Shown: piece after piece, positions 22,116 to 35,500 of the stretch
Layout: every line of letters begins with the position of its first letter
How positions within the stretch are numbered: position 1 is the first letter of the stretch
NCBI RefSeq assembly: GCF_027172205.1
Contig: NC_070614.1
Location: 32,302,501 to 32,366,500 of the forward strand
Origin: Podarcis raffonei
Lineage: Eukaryota; Chordata; Lepidosauria; Squamata; Lacertidae
Reading direction: 5' to 3'
DNA length: 64,000 nt
The notes under the pieces: model-generated
What the model saw: the letters and a program-made list of their open reading frames with translations, nothing else
Database searches by the model: none
Told to the model about the DNA's origin: nothing
Program-made: the position numbers and the translations under genes

Positions 22116-22481
22116 CCACATTTTTCGCTCTATAGGGCGCACCGGACCATAGGGCGCACCTAGGTTTTTTTGGGGGGGAAATAAAGAAAAAAGGCTTGCG
22201 GATATCTGCCCGAAGCCCGGGGTGCGCAGCGCTGCGCTCCCCGGGCTTCGGGCTGCAGGCTGCTATCCACAAGCCTTCGGAGCCCAGCGGGCACTCCCGC
22301 CACGCTCAGAAGCCTTGCGGATAGCTTCCTGAAGCCAGGAGAGCGAGAGGGGTTGGTGCGCACCGACCCCTCTCGCTCTCCAGGCTTCAGCAAAAGCCTG
22401 CATTCGCTCCATAGGATGCACACACATTTCCCTTTCATTTTTGGAGGGGGAAAAGTGCGTCCTATAGAGCGAAAAATACGG
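22116..22481. mobile_element. MITE with long inverted ends, TA-flanked
   Basis: Left end CCACATTTTTCGCTCTATAG and right end CTATAGAGCGAAAAATACGG are inverted repeats, with TA on both outer sides. A GC-rich inner palindrome (about 22205-22400) repeats CGAAGCCCGG-type arms. This points to a Tc1/mariner-type non-autonomous element. It sits in the 3' UTR of the old L1. Confidence 0.8.
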
Positions 22482-23074
22482 TACATAACATCCCACATCA
22501 CACCCTAATATACTACTGAACACAACTATACAATATATGCACCACCAATCACTAATTTTATCAATAACTAATTTACAGAACAGAAAGAAGAAAAGAAGAA
22601 AAAAGAAAAAATTAAGACAAAATAAATTTGACTTCCGATTAAACCCATTGTACTGTCACTTATTATGGTTCTTTTACACACAGCATCATACTATTATTTT
22701 GTCTTCCTACTTCTTATCCAAAGTATTTGACTATTTGTCACCTTCGTCTTACAAGAATCAATCAAGGTCTGCCAGGAGATTTTTATTGTTACAATAATTT
22801 TTCAAGTAATCTTTAAATATTTTCCATTCATTGTGTATCTTCTGTGTCAGATATCCTCTGACTCTCCCTGTCATCATGGCCAACTGTAAATATTCTATCA
22901 TTTGGACCCGCCATTCAGTTACTGTAGGAATCTGTAGGAATCTTTTCACTTTTCCAGTTCCTTGCCACCAGAATCCTGGCTGTGGTTTTTGTATACATAA
23001 AGAGTGGTCTACCATTATTCTTTATTTCTGATGACATTATCTCTAAAAGGAAGGCCTCTGGTTTTTTGAGAATG

Positions 23075-23220
23075 AGCACCCGGGGCAAGGCAAGTAATTT
23101 GCTCCCCCTAACCCGTGGATTTGCGCCCCCCAAACCCGTGGATTTGTGCCCCCTAACCCTAACCCCCAGATGTTGTGCCCGGTGCGGCCAGCCCCCCTGC
23201 ACCCCCCACACTACGCCACT
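23075..23220 (-). mobile_element. DNA-transposon fragment ending CAGTGGCGTAG
   Basis: On the minus strand it starts CAGTGGCGTAGTGTGGGGGG and runs through GGCACAAATCCACGGGTT twice. The start is typical of an abundant vertebrate DNA-transposon group. It interrupts the old L1. The left limit is approximate. Confidence 0.55.
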
Positions 23221-24662
23221 GTCTATATTGCATTTTCATGATGTTTTCTCTGAGATTATACAACGCCGTAAACTTAATATCTTTCTTCCATAGTTTCTCC
23301 AACTGGTCCGTGTAAATATTGTAGCCAACGTCCTGGGCCCACCCTTACCATTACCCCTTTCACTTCTTCCTTTTTTACCTCCCACTGGAGAAGGATATTG
23401 TATATCCTTGAGATATATTTCCCTTTTGATTATATTAATTCTTTTTCAAATTTAGATGTTACATTCTCAAATCCTTTCTTTCTATCCATACTTAATCTCT
23501 CATTTGTTTGAAAATATTGTAACCAGTCCATCAGATATATCCTTATTTCTTTTTTTAAAAAAGAGTTTATTATTGTTTTCTTCTAACAGCATTCTATATG
23601 TGGCCCATTCTCCTTTCATGTTTTTCTTTTTTACAGTCACGGCTTCTGTCGGTGAGGTCCACAAGGGGATTTTGGGTTCTAATGGATCTTTATATTTGAA
23701 CCATATTTTATAAAGTGATTTTCTTACTATATGGTTCAAAAACCCCTTGTGAGCCTTCACCTTCTCATACACCAAATACGCATGCCAGCCAAAGCGGTTA
23801 TTGAAACCCTTCATTATTATTATCTGTATTTTTTAGAGTAATCCAGTCCTGAATCCAAACTAACCCAGCAGCCGCATGATATAATTCAAAATGAGGAAGG
23901 GTGAACCCTCCTCTCTCCCTCTGCTGCCAAAATTTCTTGATAAAACCATCTTTTTGTGTGAAGATCCTGAAATCCTGATAGTTCCTGAGAGTGACGTGTG
24001 AAGGTGTTGGCACCTTGAAACTTTGTGTAACCCAAGTTATTTGTAAGCATCACAATATTCATCAGGGCTAACATTATCCACAATTTAACTTTTAGTTGTT
24101 GTTTGTGGCACAAGTTTCTCTCTTTGCTCTTCAATGTTCCAAAAGGTGCCAGGTTGCATTTCCTGGCTTGGAACTGACTGTTGAAGCTGCAAGAGGTAGT
24201 CCTTTGTTGATTGTTTTTGGAATACAAAACCATTCTGAGCTCAGAAAAAATGCACCTCTGTTACTCCCCTTTTCCTTTCAGATGTGTGTTTGTATTTCAG
24301 AGAGCAAAGGTCAGGAACTGAAAACCACAAAACAAATTGAAAGTGCCAGCAGTGTCAAAGTCACCCTTTCTTGGAAAAGGAGTGGTTGTGGGAAATCAGG
24401 TTTGTTTCTGTCCTGGTGGATTAAAAGTGAAAGCCTCTTTTCTTATAAGGCTCACAATTCCAGGAAATCGGCTCTTGTGGAGACAGGCTGAATAAATTCC
24501 TCTCTTGATATGTGAGCAATAGTTTTCTATCTAAGCCAAGAGTTTGTGGGCATAAAGGGACAGAATAAGACCACCTGACCTTTTTCATTGATGCTATCTA
24601 AATTTCTGTTTTAGCACTTTGACCTCAAATTGAGGAAACTGCTGTGCAAATGACTTATTAGT

Positions 24663-24683
24663 GGTTTGTGTGTGAGAGAGAGA

Positions 24684-24741
<58 letters not shown>
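24663..24741. repeat. (TG)n(GA)n microsatellite
   Basis: Compound dinucleotide run: TG then GA, with a GA block also before the TG block. Confidence 0.9.
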
Positions 24742-24745
<4 letters not shown>

Positions 24746-25259
24746 GCACATAGAGTGAGAGATGGTGGGAACAAATTGTTAATTCACTTTTATCGTATTT
24801 TTACTGCTGGGGAGGCAGATTATCTGCCTCAGGTGCCAGATGTATAAGCAATGAAACAATGAACGCCAAGTGAAGCACTCTTAATGGGCAATTCAACTTC
24901 ATTTTCCTGTGGATACCTATTTGGGCATCTAGAAGGCCTTTATTAACTAAAAAGCATTCTTGGGGGCTTCCCTGGCAGAACAGCTAATTGGACTTACCAT
25001 TTCTTTGGACTTATCCCACTGTTGCATCAAACCTCGAGACAGAAATATCATGGTGTGGGAGCCTATGGTAACAACACAGCTAGAATGCAAATACCAATAG
25101 TTTTAATGTGTTTTAAGTGAGGTCTAGTACATGTCATGTTTCCCCTGCCTTTGCACTTTATTCCACAAAACTGGCAGGTGGGAGGAAGTTTCCTTTTTTG
25201 TGATCAATTCGAGAGAATTTTGCCTCCTGGGTTTTCCTTAAACTGCAAATGGGCTTGAA

Positions 25260-25390
25260 CAGGGATGGGAAAGATGTGGCTCTCTGAATGTTGTTGTACT
25301 ACAACTCCCATCTTCCCCAACCATTCACCATGCTGGCTCAAGCTGATGGAAGCCATCAATATCTGGAAGGCCACAGATTCCCCTTCCCTG
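25260..25390. mobile_element. fold-back MITE (hAT-like)
   Basis: CAGGGATGGGAAAGATGTGG at the left and CCACAGATTCCCCTTCCCTG at the right form an inverted pair. TACAACTCCCATC and CACCATGCTGGCT are the inner landmarks. Same family as 5618-5755. Confidence 0.7.
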
Positions 25391-26472
25391 GGCAAGCTGC
25401 TTAATATCTTGAATCTGAAAGTTTGGCTGGTAGGGGTGGGCTTTCTTTGGTAGCCACCTTCCTTTTGAAGGTGGTTTGGGCACAGCCTGTCCTTATTCTC
25501 CATCCAAGGACCACCTACACCTAAATGTAAGAACTCCTTATGAAGAGTTTGTATGAATTCTTAGACTTTAAGAAGATCAAGGCTGGATCTAGACACATCA
25601 AAAAACATTTCAGGAAAACTCTCACAATGCAAAATCACATTGCTGAAGGATCAAACTCTACAGCACCATCCAGTGTCACGGTGTTATAACACATTTAGAA
25701 CGCTGTATTTTGACTAATGTAGCTGAGTCCCAAGTCAGGTCTACTTAGTATCTCCTCTCCTGTTTCTGATCTGAAATCAGAAACGAGGAACTTTTGGCCA
25801 TCCAGACATTATCAAATACCAACTGCAACCAGACCTTGCAGGCATGGCCATGGTCAGCACTTATTGTAATTGTAGTCAGCAAAAACTGGAGGCCCACAGC
25901 TTAGCTAACCCTGTCTTAAAATTGTTCTGGAGTCACAACAGCACTGCAGCCTAGCTTTTCGTTTAAGTGCTCTGATCATCCCAGTCTCATTGCTGAATGC
26001 TTAGCGAGGGAGTTTTTCACCTACATATCAGCACACAACTCATGCAATTCCCCTTCCCTTTCGCTGCTTCCCTTTCAGTGTATGATTAATCATTAACTGG
26101 AAAAATCTACAGCAAGAACAACAGCATATCGCTTTTCATGCACTGGAAGCCGAATCATGAATATTATTCCACTTTCAGGCGGTAAGATTTTTTTATCTTT
26201 CTACAAAAAAACCCACAGCAAAATTACCCACAGAAAACCTCAAATATTGTGGGGATAAGGGGTGAAGGAAAATTGGAGAACTATAATCAAAAAGAGACTT
26301 TTAACTCACCTGGGAATAAGTCTCATTCAATTCAATATGGCTTTCTTCTGAATGGAAATGTACAGGATTACAGCCTTAATAACTTGGTGACAGAATAGAA
26401 CTCCTCTTGAATTCCACGCTCATTCCCTTTCCATGTGGGTTTTGCCTATACATTTTTTAGGTATCCAAAGTG

Positions 26473-26572
26473 ATGTTCAAATGCTTTTTTGCTTTCATAG
26501 CTGTTCTCACCAACTCCAGGAACAGTGCCATTCACTTGCTGCCATTCCTGATTATGAGTTATTCAGCAACTG
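26473..26572 (+). CDS. gene C exon: leader peptide
   Basis: ATG opens MFKCFFAFIAVLT, then NSRNSAIHLLPFLIMSYSAT, ending in phase 1 at AACTG/gtaagt. SAIHLLPFLI resembles butyrophilin leaders. The first hydrophobic stretch is an additional one, so a downstream start or a separate 5' exon is possible. Confidence 0.6.
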
Positions 26573-29500
26573 GTAAGTATTCTGAGTGGTGTTTTGTTTT
26601 GTTTTTAAAAAAAGTAATTGCCTTGGCCAGTTCCCTGCTCTGGTTTTACTAGAAATGTCAGCTTTAATCAATTTAATTGGCAGTCACCAACTAAAGATTT
26701 AATTGGAGGGACTTTTATTTTTATTGGTAAAGAATATATTAAAGATGACCCTTCAATTTAACAATGAACCTAAAAGTGATACAAAGCTCCTTCAGTGTCT
26801 CAAGAAGACAGGTAATTTGAGTTTCTGGTCATAATCCAGTGAATAATTAATGGGTTGGAATTATAGAACTGTAAAGGACCTTTATGATCATCTAGTGCAA
26901 ACCCCTGATGATCAATAAACCTGTTTTGTGTTCAGTCTTGTTCACCTTTTCCTGTCTATGCAGTTTTGAGCCTGCATAGAAGTGATTGCCCTTTCCAGTA
27001 ACTGCTGTTTCAATATCCCTCAGACTGAGCTTATAATTCTGTCCCCAAGCAAGCCTACCTTTTAAGGGCGAGGAAAGCCACAGTTACCAGAAAAGGTGAT
27101 CATTTCTGAGCACAATCAAAACGATTCTTCTTTTAAGTGGGAATGACTAGAGAACGTTTTCTACATTTTTTGAAATACAGTGGTACCTCGGGTTAAGTAC
27201 TTAATTCATTCCGGAGGTCCGGTCTTAACCTGAAACTGTTCTTAACCTGAAGCGCCACTTTAGCTAATGGGGCCTCCTTCTGCTGCTGCGCCGCCGGAGC
27301 ACGATTTCTGTTGTCGTCCTGAAGCAAAGTTCTTAACCTGAAGCACTATTTCTGGGTTAGCAGAGTCTGTAACCTGAAGCGTATGTAACCTGAAGCATAT
27401 GTAACCCGAGGTACCACTGTAGAGTGGGTTTGAAATTGACAAGCGTTACCTGAGAGCCCAATGGTTTTTCCTGCTATGCAGCTCACATAGTGGATAACAT
27501 CATGTACTGAATATTAGAACTTTTTGATCTTTTCAAACCCAGTGAGCACTATTAATTCCACCCTAAAACATAGGATTCACTTGTGATTTTCTACAATATG
27601 TTTGCTTCTCCAATTTATTTTATAAAAACTAAGTGGTGGTAGGATTGGATTGGCATGCAAGTTTCAATACCACCAGTTGAATATCATTGCTTTATGTAAC
27701 CCAGATTACAGAAATAAATACAAATTTTGCCCAAATATTTCTTGGTATTTATGCTTCACACTGAACTATCTTCCTATCTCTTTAGGTAACAGTACAAGCC
27801 CTTTGATTGTTCTTGACCAATACGAGGGTAGTGGGATCAGACTTGTCTGCAAATCTGAGAATGTGAGATCTCCTGAGCTTCTGCAGCTGTCATGGATGGA
27901 TGGCAAAGGACGGGAACTTTCTGCTACTCCAACCACTCTGGGCAAAAGCAGCATTGAAAATTCTGTTCTTCTAGAATGGGGTTCTGGGAGTGCTGTCTCC
28001 TGCAGAATTACCAATAAATCTTCAAATACACCAATAGGATCAACTTCCCTTGTAATTGCAGGTGAATGAGAAATGGTGCTGTATAGAAACTGGTGACGAA
28101 TGTGTAGAATGAACACAATGTCAACAATGAATATTCACAATGCTTCCTAACAATAGTATGAACTTTTGGGGGAATATTATTAAGTGAAATAAGTTGCCTA
28201 TGCATATTGAGGATTAGGATCAAAGAAACAGTAAATCCAGTCTTCTGAGTAGGATTTACTTTAATGTTGCTTTCTTACATGGTCCATAGGACTAGAAAAA
28301 ATTAATCCTAAGAAGTTTTGAAATATAACAAGAAACATGAATTGTTGTTCAAGTCACATTATGGTTCCACATTGATCTGAACTAAAGAATTCTGTCAATG
28401 GATGCAGAATTTGCCAGGTGTCTTTTCTGCTATCTGTAGATATTTATATTTATTTATTTATTTATTTGTTTATCATTATTATTTTGAAACTTGGTTTAAT
28501 CTGTGCTTATTGTTTCCTATGGACGAATTAAAAAGAAAAAAAGAAAAAGCAGAGAAGATCTTCTAACTGTTGAATTGGTTCTATTCACAGATATCTTTTT
28601 CCCTTCCACCTCCCTCTGTATGGTTGGCTTCTTCATCATTGCAGTACTTATCATCAATGTCATAATTTTCACCTATTTGAAACTAAACCGTAAGTTTTCC
28701 CATTGTTCCAGAACATGAACACGAAGACACACACACACAGAGAGAGACACACACATTAAATGGGTATGGGATATCTTTATCATCATGTTTCTGGATCTGG
28801 AGAGAGAGAAAGAGATGGATTGGATGTGCATTAGGGTATATAAATAACCACAAGCAGAACAAGAAAATTCAGAATATGTTAATCTATAACTAGGTTTATG
28901 CCCACTTCCCTACTTTCTATAGAGGCTGGTTCACGTGTCAGGTGTACAACAAAAAATTTACTATTATTGTTGTAGTAGTTATTATTACAATTGTACCCCA
29001 TCTGTATTCCAAGAAGCTTATAGTGGCCTACATGAATGAATCTTTATTTGTGTCAACCATCGGCCATAACAATAAAACAACAATACGATATACAAAGAAT
29101 AAAAATTAAAAAGTCAATTATATAAAATACATTTCAGGGTTTTGAATGAATAGTCAAATAGTGGATCTTATTCTAAGTGCCCCAGCTAAAAACCTTGCAA
29201 CCTTTGCAGTCACCTGCTCATCTTGATCAGGTGCCAAGAGAAAGGACACTGTGGCAGTGGCTGGGCAACCCAGAATGGACAATAAAAGAGGGGTGATAAC
29301 CTCATTCCTCAAGTCTTTATAAAGAGTGCAGGTCAGAAGGGCATGTGCCAATCATTATGGATGTGACATCACATACATAAATTAAACAGAACAGTGACTG
29401 GTCCAAGGCCACCCAGTGAGCTTCATGGCTGAGTCAGGATTTGAACTCTGGGGACCTAATCTGACACCACAATTCCCAGGGCCGCCGTGCCCATGTGGCA

Positions 29501-32500
29501 ATGTAAGATGGCCACCTCAAGCAGCAGGAGCCACAGCAGTGGTGGAGCGGGCATCACCCGCTGCTGCCGCTGCATTACTAGCAGCCTGGTGGTGGTGCTG
29601 GAGGAAGAGCGAGCAAGGACTTTGAGTGAAAAGGCAAACAGGAAGGAAGAGTTCAAGCTTTGCAGCTGTGCAGCAGCAGCCTGGAGACTTTGCAGAGAGA
29701 AGCCCTCCCACCCCCTCTCCCCATAACCCACTTCATCACAGCACTTCAGACCTAAACTCAGGCAGGCCACCTTAATGCTGGTGTACTTGCAGGTGGTGGC
29801 AGTGGGGTGGCCACGACACTGAGATGTGGAATGGTACATTTTGCCTCAGGCATCAAATCCTCTTGGCCCTGACCATTCCATACTGACTCTTTTATAGAAG
29901 TATGCACCTAAAACCTCAAGAATGGCATGTAAGGTTAAAAAAAGGTAAAGGACCCCATGATGGTTAAGTCCAGTCAAAGATGACTATGGGGTTGAGGCCC
30001 TCATCTTGCTTTTCAGGCTGAGGGAGCCGGTGTTTGTCCACAGACATATTACTGGGTCATGTGGCCAGCAGGACTAAACCACTTCCGGTGCAACGGAACA
30101 CCGAGACGGAAACCAGAGCACACAGAAACGCCGTTTACCTTCCCGCTACAGTGGTACCTATTTATCTACTTGCACTGGCATGCTTTTGAACTGCTAGGTT
30201 GGCAGGAGCTGGGACAGAGCAACGGCAGTTCACCCTGTTGTGGGCATTCGAATAGCCAACCTTCTGATCAGCAAGCCCAAGAGGCTCAGTGGTTTAGACC
30301 ACCACATCATAGAGCCAGGGTTGTCTATGGTCTCCTGTTAAGCATGCACGTGCTCAGAACCGAACATTTATTGTTACATAATGCTGAGAGTGGTTTCCCC
30401 CATAAACAAAGAACATGCGTATAAAAATAGAAAGTATATTAAAAATCTTGTTCTTTATTTTATTTTAGACGATCGTTGGAAGATTGCTTTTTCAGGTAAT
30501 CACTGTATCACTTTATGGAATGATTTATGGGATTGCGTTAACAGGGGGAATAAGGGGCTGAGCAAAGTCTGCTGGGTGGGGCAGAGTGAAGCCATTCAAG
30601 TCCTAACTAGGGCTGAAAGTTTATACATTGTTTGTTTTAAGATTTGAAGTAATAATAGTTTTATTATTTATTAACCCCATCCCCCAAAAAAGCTGGCTGG
30701 GTTTCCATACATTACATAACAGAGCATGGATATTAGTGTTTTTATTGCACACCCACCCGATAATTAGATATTCTGCGATATGGATTTTAAATGTTTCATA
30801 AGTTGATCATCATTTTAAGATTTTGTATTCAAACGTTTTGTAAAGTGCACTGAACAAATGTTAATAATACTAATATATCCCTCCCCATGTGCAGAAAATG
30901 AAAAGTTAGCATTAGAGGAAGGTAAGCATGGATTTTCTACTTGTCCTTATTAAAATTGCATATGAATTACCCTAAATATGTTTACTTCCATGACTGGCAC
31001 CATTGGGCATCCCCTGGCACTGGAATCCCATGGCATTGCTCCTGCTCTTCCTCACTTGCCTGTCCCCTCTGAGCAAATGGTCTGGGACAAGAGTGCTGGG
31101 CTGGAGCTACACCCTCCGCTTGACTTGCCCTCTGCATCTGGGGCCAGCACTGTTTATGGCATAGTGCATTGGCTAGTTTCCAACTGTGAGCTTTAGCATA
31201 TTGTGCAGGGGAAGAATATAAGAGTACAGGCCGGTAGATAATATCTATGAACTGAAAGAGAAATGTTTACCTCCCGTTCATAATGAAGCGCACACACTTC
31301 CTGTGTATGTGTCTTGGATATCTATCTAGCATCAGTTGCTGGTTTTCTGGAATATAAAACCCAAACCAGAACTGGAAGATGAGGTACTGCCAGTGGATCA
31401 GATCTTTAATTCCCCACTCCCCGAAGGCCAACTTTTGTAGTTGGATGTTACCACTGCTGCCCAACAGAATCCCCTTCTCCTTCGATATATGGCATGATCC
31501 AATAAATGCTAGTGGCTTTAAAGGTCTTGCTGATTTGAATGTGAAAGTTACATCTGAAATATGGCTTTAAAATCTGATTAAGGATATGCTTTTAGTTTAT
31601 AGCTTTGAAAAGCCCACTAAAAACCTAATGAAATTCAGAGTACAGCTCTCTTCCAAATCACAGTGCATTCATGTGCGTTCCCCCTCATTATCCACAGATG
31701 ACAATAATATTTCTCTTCTCTCCCTCTCTCTTTAAGAAAAAGCAAAGCTTCAAAGGGAACTAGGTAAGAGTCCCATTCAGTTTCTGCCTGTCATAATGGT
31801 ACAATACATTGGGGTCATTCATTGTAGATTTCACACAGTTATCATTCTGTGTTTATGTTCCCAGATACAGTTAGAAATGAAGTTTGCACAACTGCTATGG
31901 AGATCCACGTGCCACACTTAAAATTTCATTGTCAATACATTATCATCACCATCACCATTATTATATTTGTTTATATCCTGCCTCTTTCCCTGACAGGGAC
32001 TCATGGCAGCTTACAGATTAAACAGAAACATCAACTTGTACATTTCACTTGTTATACATTTTAAACAATTTTATAATACTTTGCTCACCATGTGACTAAC
32101 TCTATCACTCTTTTATTATTCAGAGAAAGTAGAAGAAGAAACAAGAAAAGGTAATTCCACAACACTAGCAGGGATGTCAACTAGTCAAATTCTTAATAAT
32201 AATACCTGTAATAATAATAACTTATCTGTACCCCACCCATCTGATAGGGTTGCTGCAGCCGCTCTTCCTTTTACAGCCTTATTCTTTCTCCAGCTGCAGC
32301 TGCCATAACTTGAACCTGGCAGCTAGGCAGATGAAGCCCACTGACATTTAATCATAAAATATAGATTGTATTGAATGGTCTACTAGATACTAAATATGAA
32401 GAGGAAATTCATTGCTGCACCTTCTAGCCAAGGAAATACAGTGGTACCTCTGGATGCGAATGGGATCCGTTCCAGAGCCCTGTTTGCATCCTCAGCAGAA

Positions 32501-35500
32501 CGCAACCCACGTCTGTGCATGCACAGGTCGCGATTCACCACTTCTGCACATGATGTCATTTTGAACATCTGTGCGTGCGCAAGCAGCAAAACCCGGAAGT
32601 AACCCGTTCTGTTACTTCCGGGTTGCTGCGGAACACAACCTGAAAATGCTCAACCTGAAGCTACTTTAACCCGAGGTATGACTGTACTACTTTAGAAGTT
32701 GGTGTATTTATAATAATTTTTAAACTGCTTAATATTTTAAAAATCTCTAAGGTCTTAGTCCTCAGAATGTAGTGCAAAATGTTTTGATATCCGCAAATCA
32801 AATCTGATCTAAAAACAGTATATATAATTAGATAATGATACCTGCCTTAAATTTTAGGATGGATGGATGGATAGATAGATAGTTCTGATTGTTTCTGGGT
32901 ACTGTATAGAAAAACTAAACTAAATAAAACTAAGCTAATCTTAAACATTCTAAAAGGCAAATTGAAAAGCCCTTCCTTGCTTGTAAATAATAAAATATTG
33001 ATCCTTTTTATTTTGTTCATTTGCAGAATTCAGGAAAGTGCAAGAAAAATTTGGTAAGGATGATTTTCAGTAATATTCAGTAACATGTGACTGAGTGGAT
33101 GGACGGTGCAACACTCATATATGTTTTGTGTTCACCCAGAGGCTGTTTTTACTCATGAGGTTTAAATTGTCTTTGTTTCCTATTCCCCCCCCCCCTGCAC
33201 TCACAAGCCATAGAATGCACCTGCCAGGGCAAACAACTAGTAGTGTCACTGACAAGAAAAGTGGGTATCTTGTTGAGGTACTTTTTGCCCTCAGAAAGGC
33301 TCTGGAAGAAACATTATTTTCTCTGCCAAGTGAATCTATCCAGGAAGAATATAGCTTGCTGTTTGACTAAGAGGTTATAAGGCATTCCAGAGTCAGGGTG
33401 CAAAAGCCACCCTCAAAGTGTGCCCCCCTTTAGTTTGCACTTTAGGTCTTTTTATTTATTGAAGTTATGCATTGATCTGAGGTCTATAGCTATACTTATT
33501 ACCTACACTTAAGACCTAAACTCAGGCTACATTCAGCTTCAACTGAAGAAGAATTGAGCAAAAACCTTGCACTTCTTTATTTCTCCATGCTTAGTTTTAA
33601 AGCCATTCCATCTGATTGCTTGAAACACTCACATTATCTATGTTTTGTCAGAAGACATTTGTGAAACAGTTGCTGATTGAATATTATCTTCATTTACAGC
33701 AAAAGCCAAGCATGAACTAGGTGAGTTGGATCAAAACATGTTTTGATTCTTACATTCCTTAAATGTAAACTGTTGCACCATTGCAAATCTCACGATTACC
33801 TATTGTTTTACATTGCAGAGTTCAGGAGGGCATTGTCCTGTGCAGGTATGCTCATTTGTGAATATAGAACACCTTTAGCAGTTGTCAGTCTATATTCTCA
33901 AGGCCAAATGAGAGAATATAGTATATTAAAGGCTTCCTTGAATTTAGTGTGCCCATTTTAAAAAATACAAATAGTGGTGTTGGTAATGATAATTATCAGT
34001 ATCTCAGAAGACTAATAAATTATTGCAGGCGGGTGGGGAGTTTAACTCTCTTCCCTTGATCTTGATTCCTGACAAAAATCACACCCCCAAAGATGCTATC
34101 TGCATATTCGTTGCTGTGAATGTTGGCACCAACGAGACCCTTCTTCCCAATGCAAGCATCATCAATGGAGGAGCAATCTTCATCTGGACCACAGCAAAAT
34201 CAAAAAGGGTTAAACTTCCCTTATTCATCTGCTGTGATTCTGATAACTATAAACTCCCCACAACAATTGCAATCTATTGCAACAACTATTTTGGTCTTCA
34301 CTCCAATCTAGAACTACATAAGAATCCCTTTATACAGTGCTTTTTTTCTTTAAAAATGTTTAGGGGTACTCTCATTTTGACTCAAGAAAATCACAGTTTT
34401 ATAGTTCAAATTGGGAAAAATAAATACAGTGAAAAGTACAAAAGTACAAAGATTAACAAAATGTTTAGGGGTATGCGTACCCCTGTGTCCCCCCAGAAAA
34501 AGCACTTTCTTTATATATATAATTTTTATTAAATTTTCTGATTTACAATTCAGAATACTCATTTAAGCATCCTTAAAATATCAATGACTTCCCTATTTCT
34601 CTTTCCATAGTTCATTTCACATATCATAAATCCCTGCATATTTTACATAAACTAAACCATTCAGTATTCCATTATTACATCCATCAAAACTTATTTACAC
34701 TGTTGAATTTATTTTAATGTTGTCAACGTTTTCAAGTGTACACTAGAACTACATAAGAATTCCATTTACATCAGTTGAGGGGGCAATCAATGTGCCAAGT
34801 TAGAAAGTCCTTGTATTTAGGGACACTCCAGATGTCCTTTCCCCATATAGCGAATAGCTAGATTAGAGCATTGATTTCAAAAGCTGATGCTGGGTTCAAC
34901 ATTATCATTTTAAAAGTATGTTTCTGTCTATATTACACTGAAGTCAACAACTGCATAAACACAAGAATGCATTAAATTAGACTCCATATGGTGGTAATAC
35001 TCAACGATGTGGTGGAATGTAATTGGACAGTGGTTTATGAGGTGGGTCAGAGATAGTTCACCATATCACTGCAAGGGGTCACAAGCAATAACCTCACACA
35101 AAAAAAGATCCCTGTGTTTAATATAGATAGAAACAATCTTCTTTTTGTAAATGGCATTATTTTTTCTTCTTGCTATCTAGTTGATGTCACTCTGGATCCA
35201 AAATGCACACATGCCAAACTCATCATCAAAGAGAAGAATAAAGTCAAATATAACCACTCCCCCTTCGAACAACCGAAAGATCCCAAAGGACCTCTGATTG
35301 CAGTGGCAAATGAGGGGTATAGTAAGGGGGAGATGTACTGGGAGGTGGAGGTTGGACACAAAGGTGAGTGGGAGCTGGGAGTACTTCCTATAACTGCAAG
35401 GAAAAGGCTGGAAGAGAATCTGGAAATGCCACTGGAGGAGGGATATATTGGTATACGATGGTTCCAGGGTAAGTTTCATTGCACTGGAGGAAATAGCCTA

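Larger units (their letters stand above)
22083..24015 (-). mobile_element. old L1 LINE fragment (ORF2 3' half and 3' end)
   Basis: On the minus strand several frames match the C-terminal ORF2 of the younger L1 at 52293-55642. Examples are RGGFTLPHFELYHAAAGLVW, FNNRFGWHAYLVYEKVKAHK and MTGRVRGYLTQK with WKIFKDYLKNYC. It has many breaks, so it is clearly older. The T-rich start at 22083 is the poly(A) tail. A MITE (22116-22481) and a second fragment (about 23075-23220) are nested in it. Confidence 0.85.
24016..26472. other. intergenic region upstream of gene C
   Basis: Holds the microsatellite at 24663-24741, a fold-back MITE at 25260-25390 and a short old repeat near 26300-26385 (ATTCAATTCAATATGGCTT, then ACAGGATTACAGCC). 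It must also contain the gene C promoter, but I see no TATA box or CpG island that I would stake a call on. Confidence 0.4.

Noticed and set aside
23140-23165. telomere-like CCCTAACCCTAACCC
   Set aside because: Only two units, inside a repeated DNA-transposon fragment; not an interstitial telomere.
24096-24491. 131-codon open frame upstream of gene C, considered as a missing V-type exon
   Set aside because: It has no Ig cysteine-tryptophan-cysteine pattern and no matching splice phase.
29416-29839. overlapping GC-rich frames suggesting a gene or CpG island
   Set aside because: They lie inside a hAT MITE with its own 8-bp target duplication.
34023-34532. 169-codon open frame between gene C stalk and B30.2 exons
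   Set aside because: It runs through a MITE and an L1 tail and has no domain, so it is chance coding.
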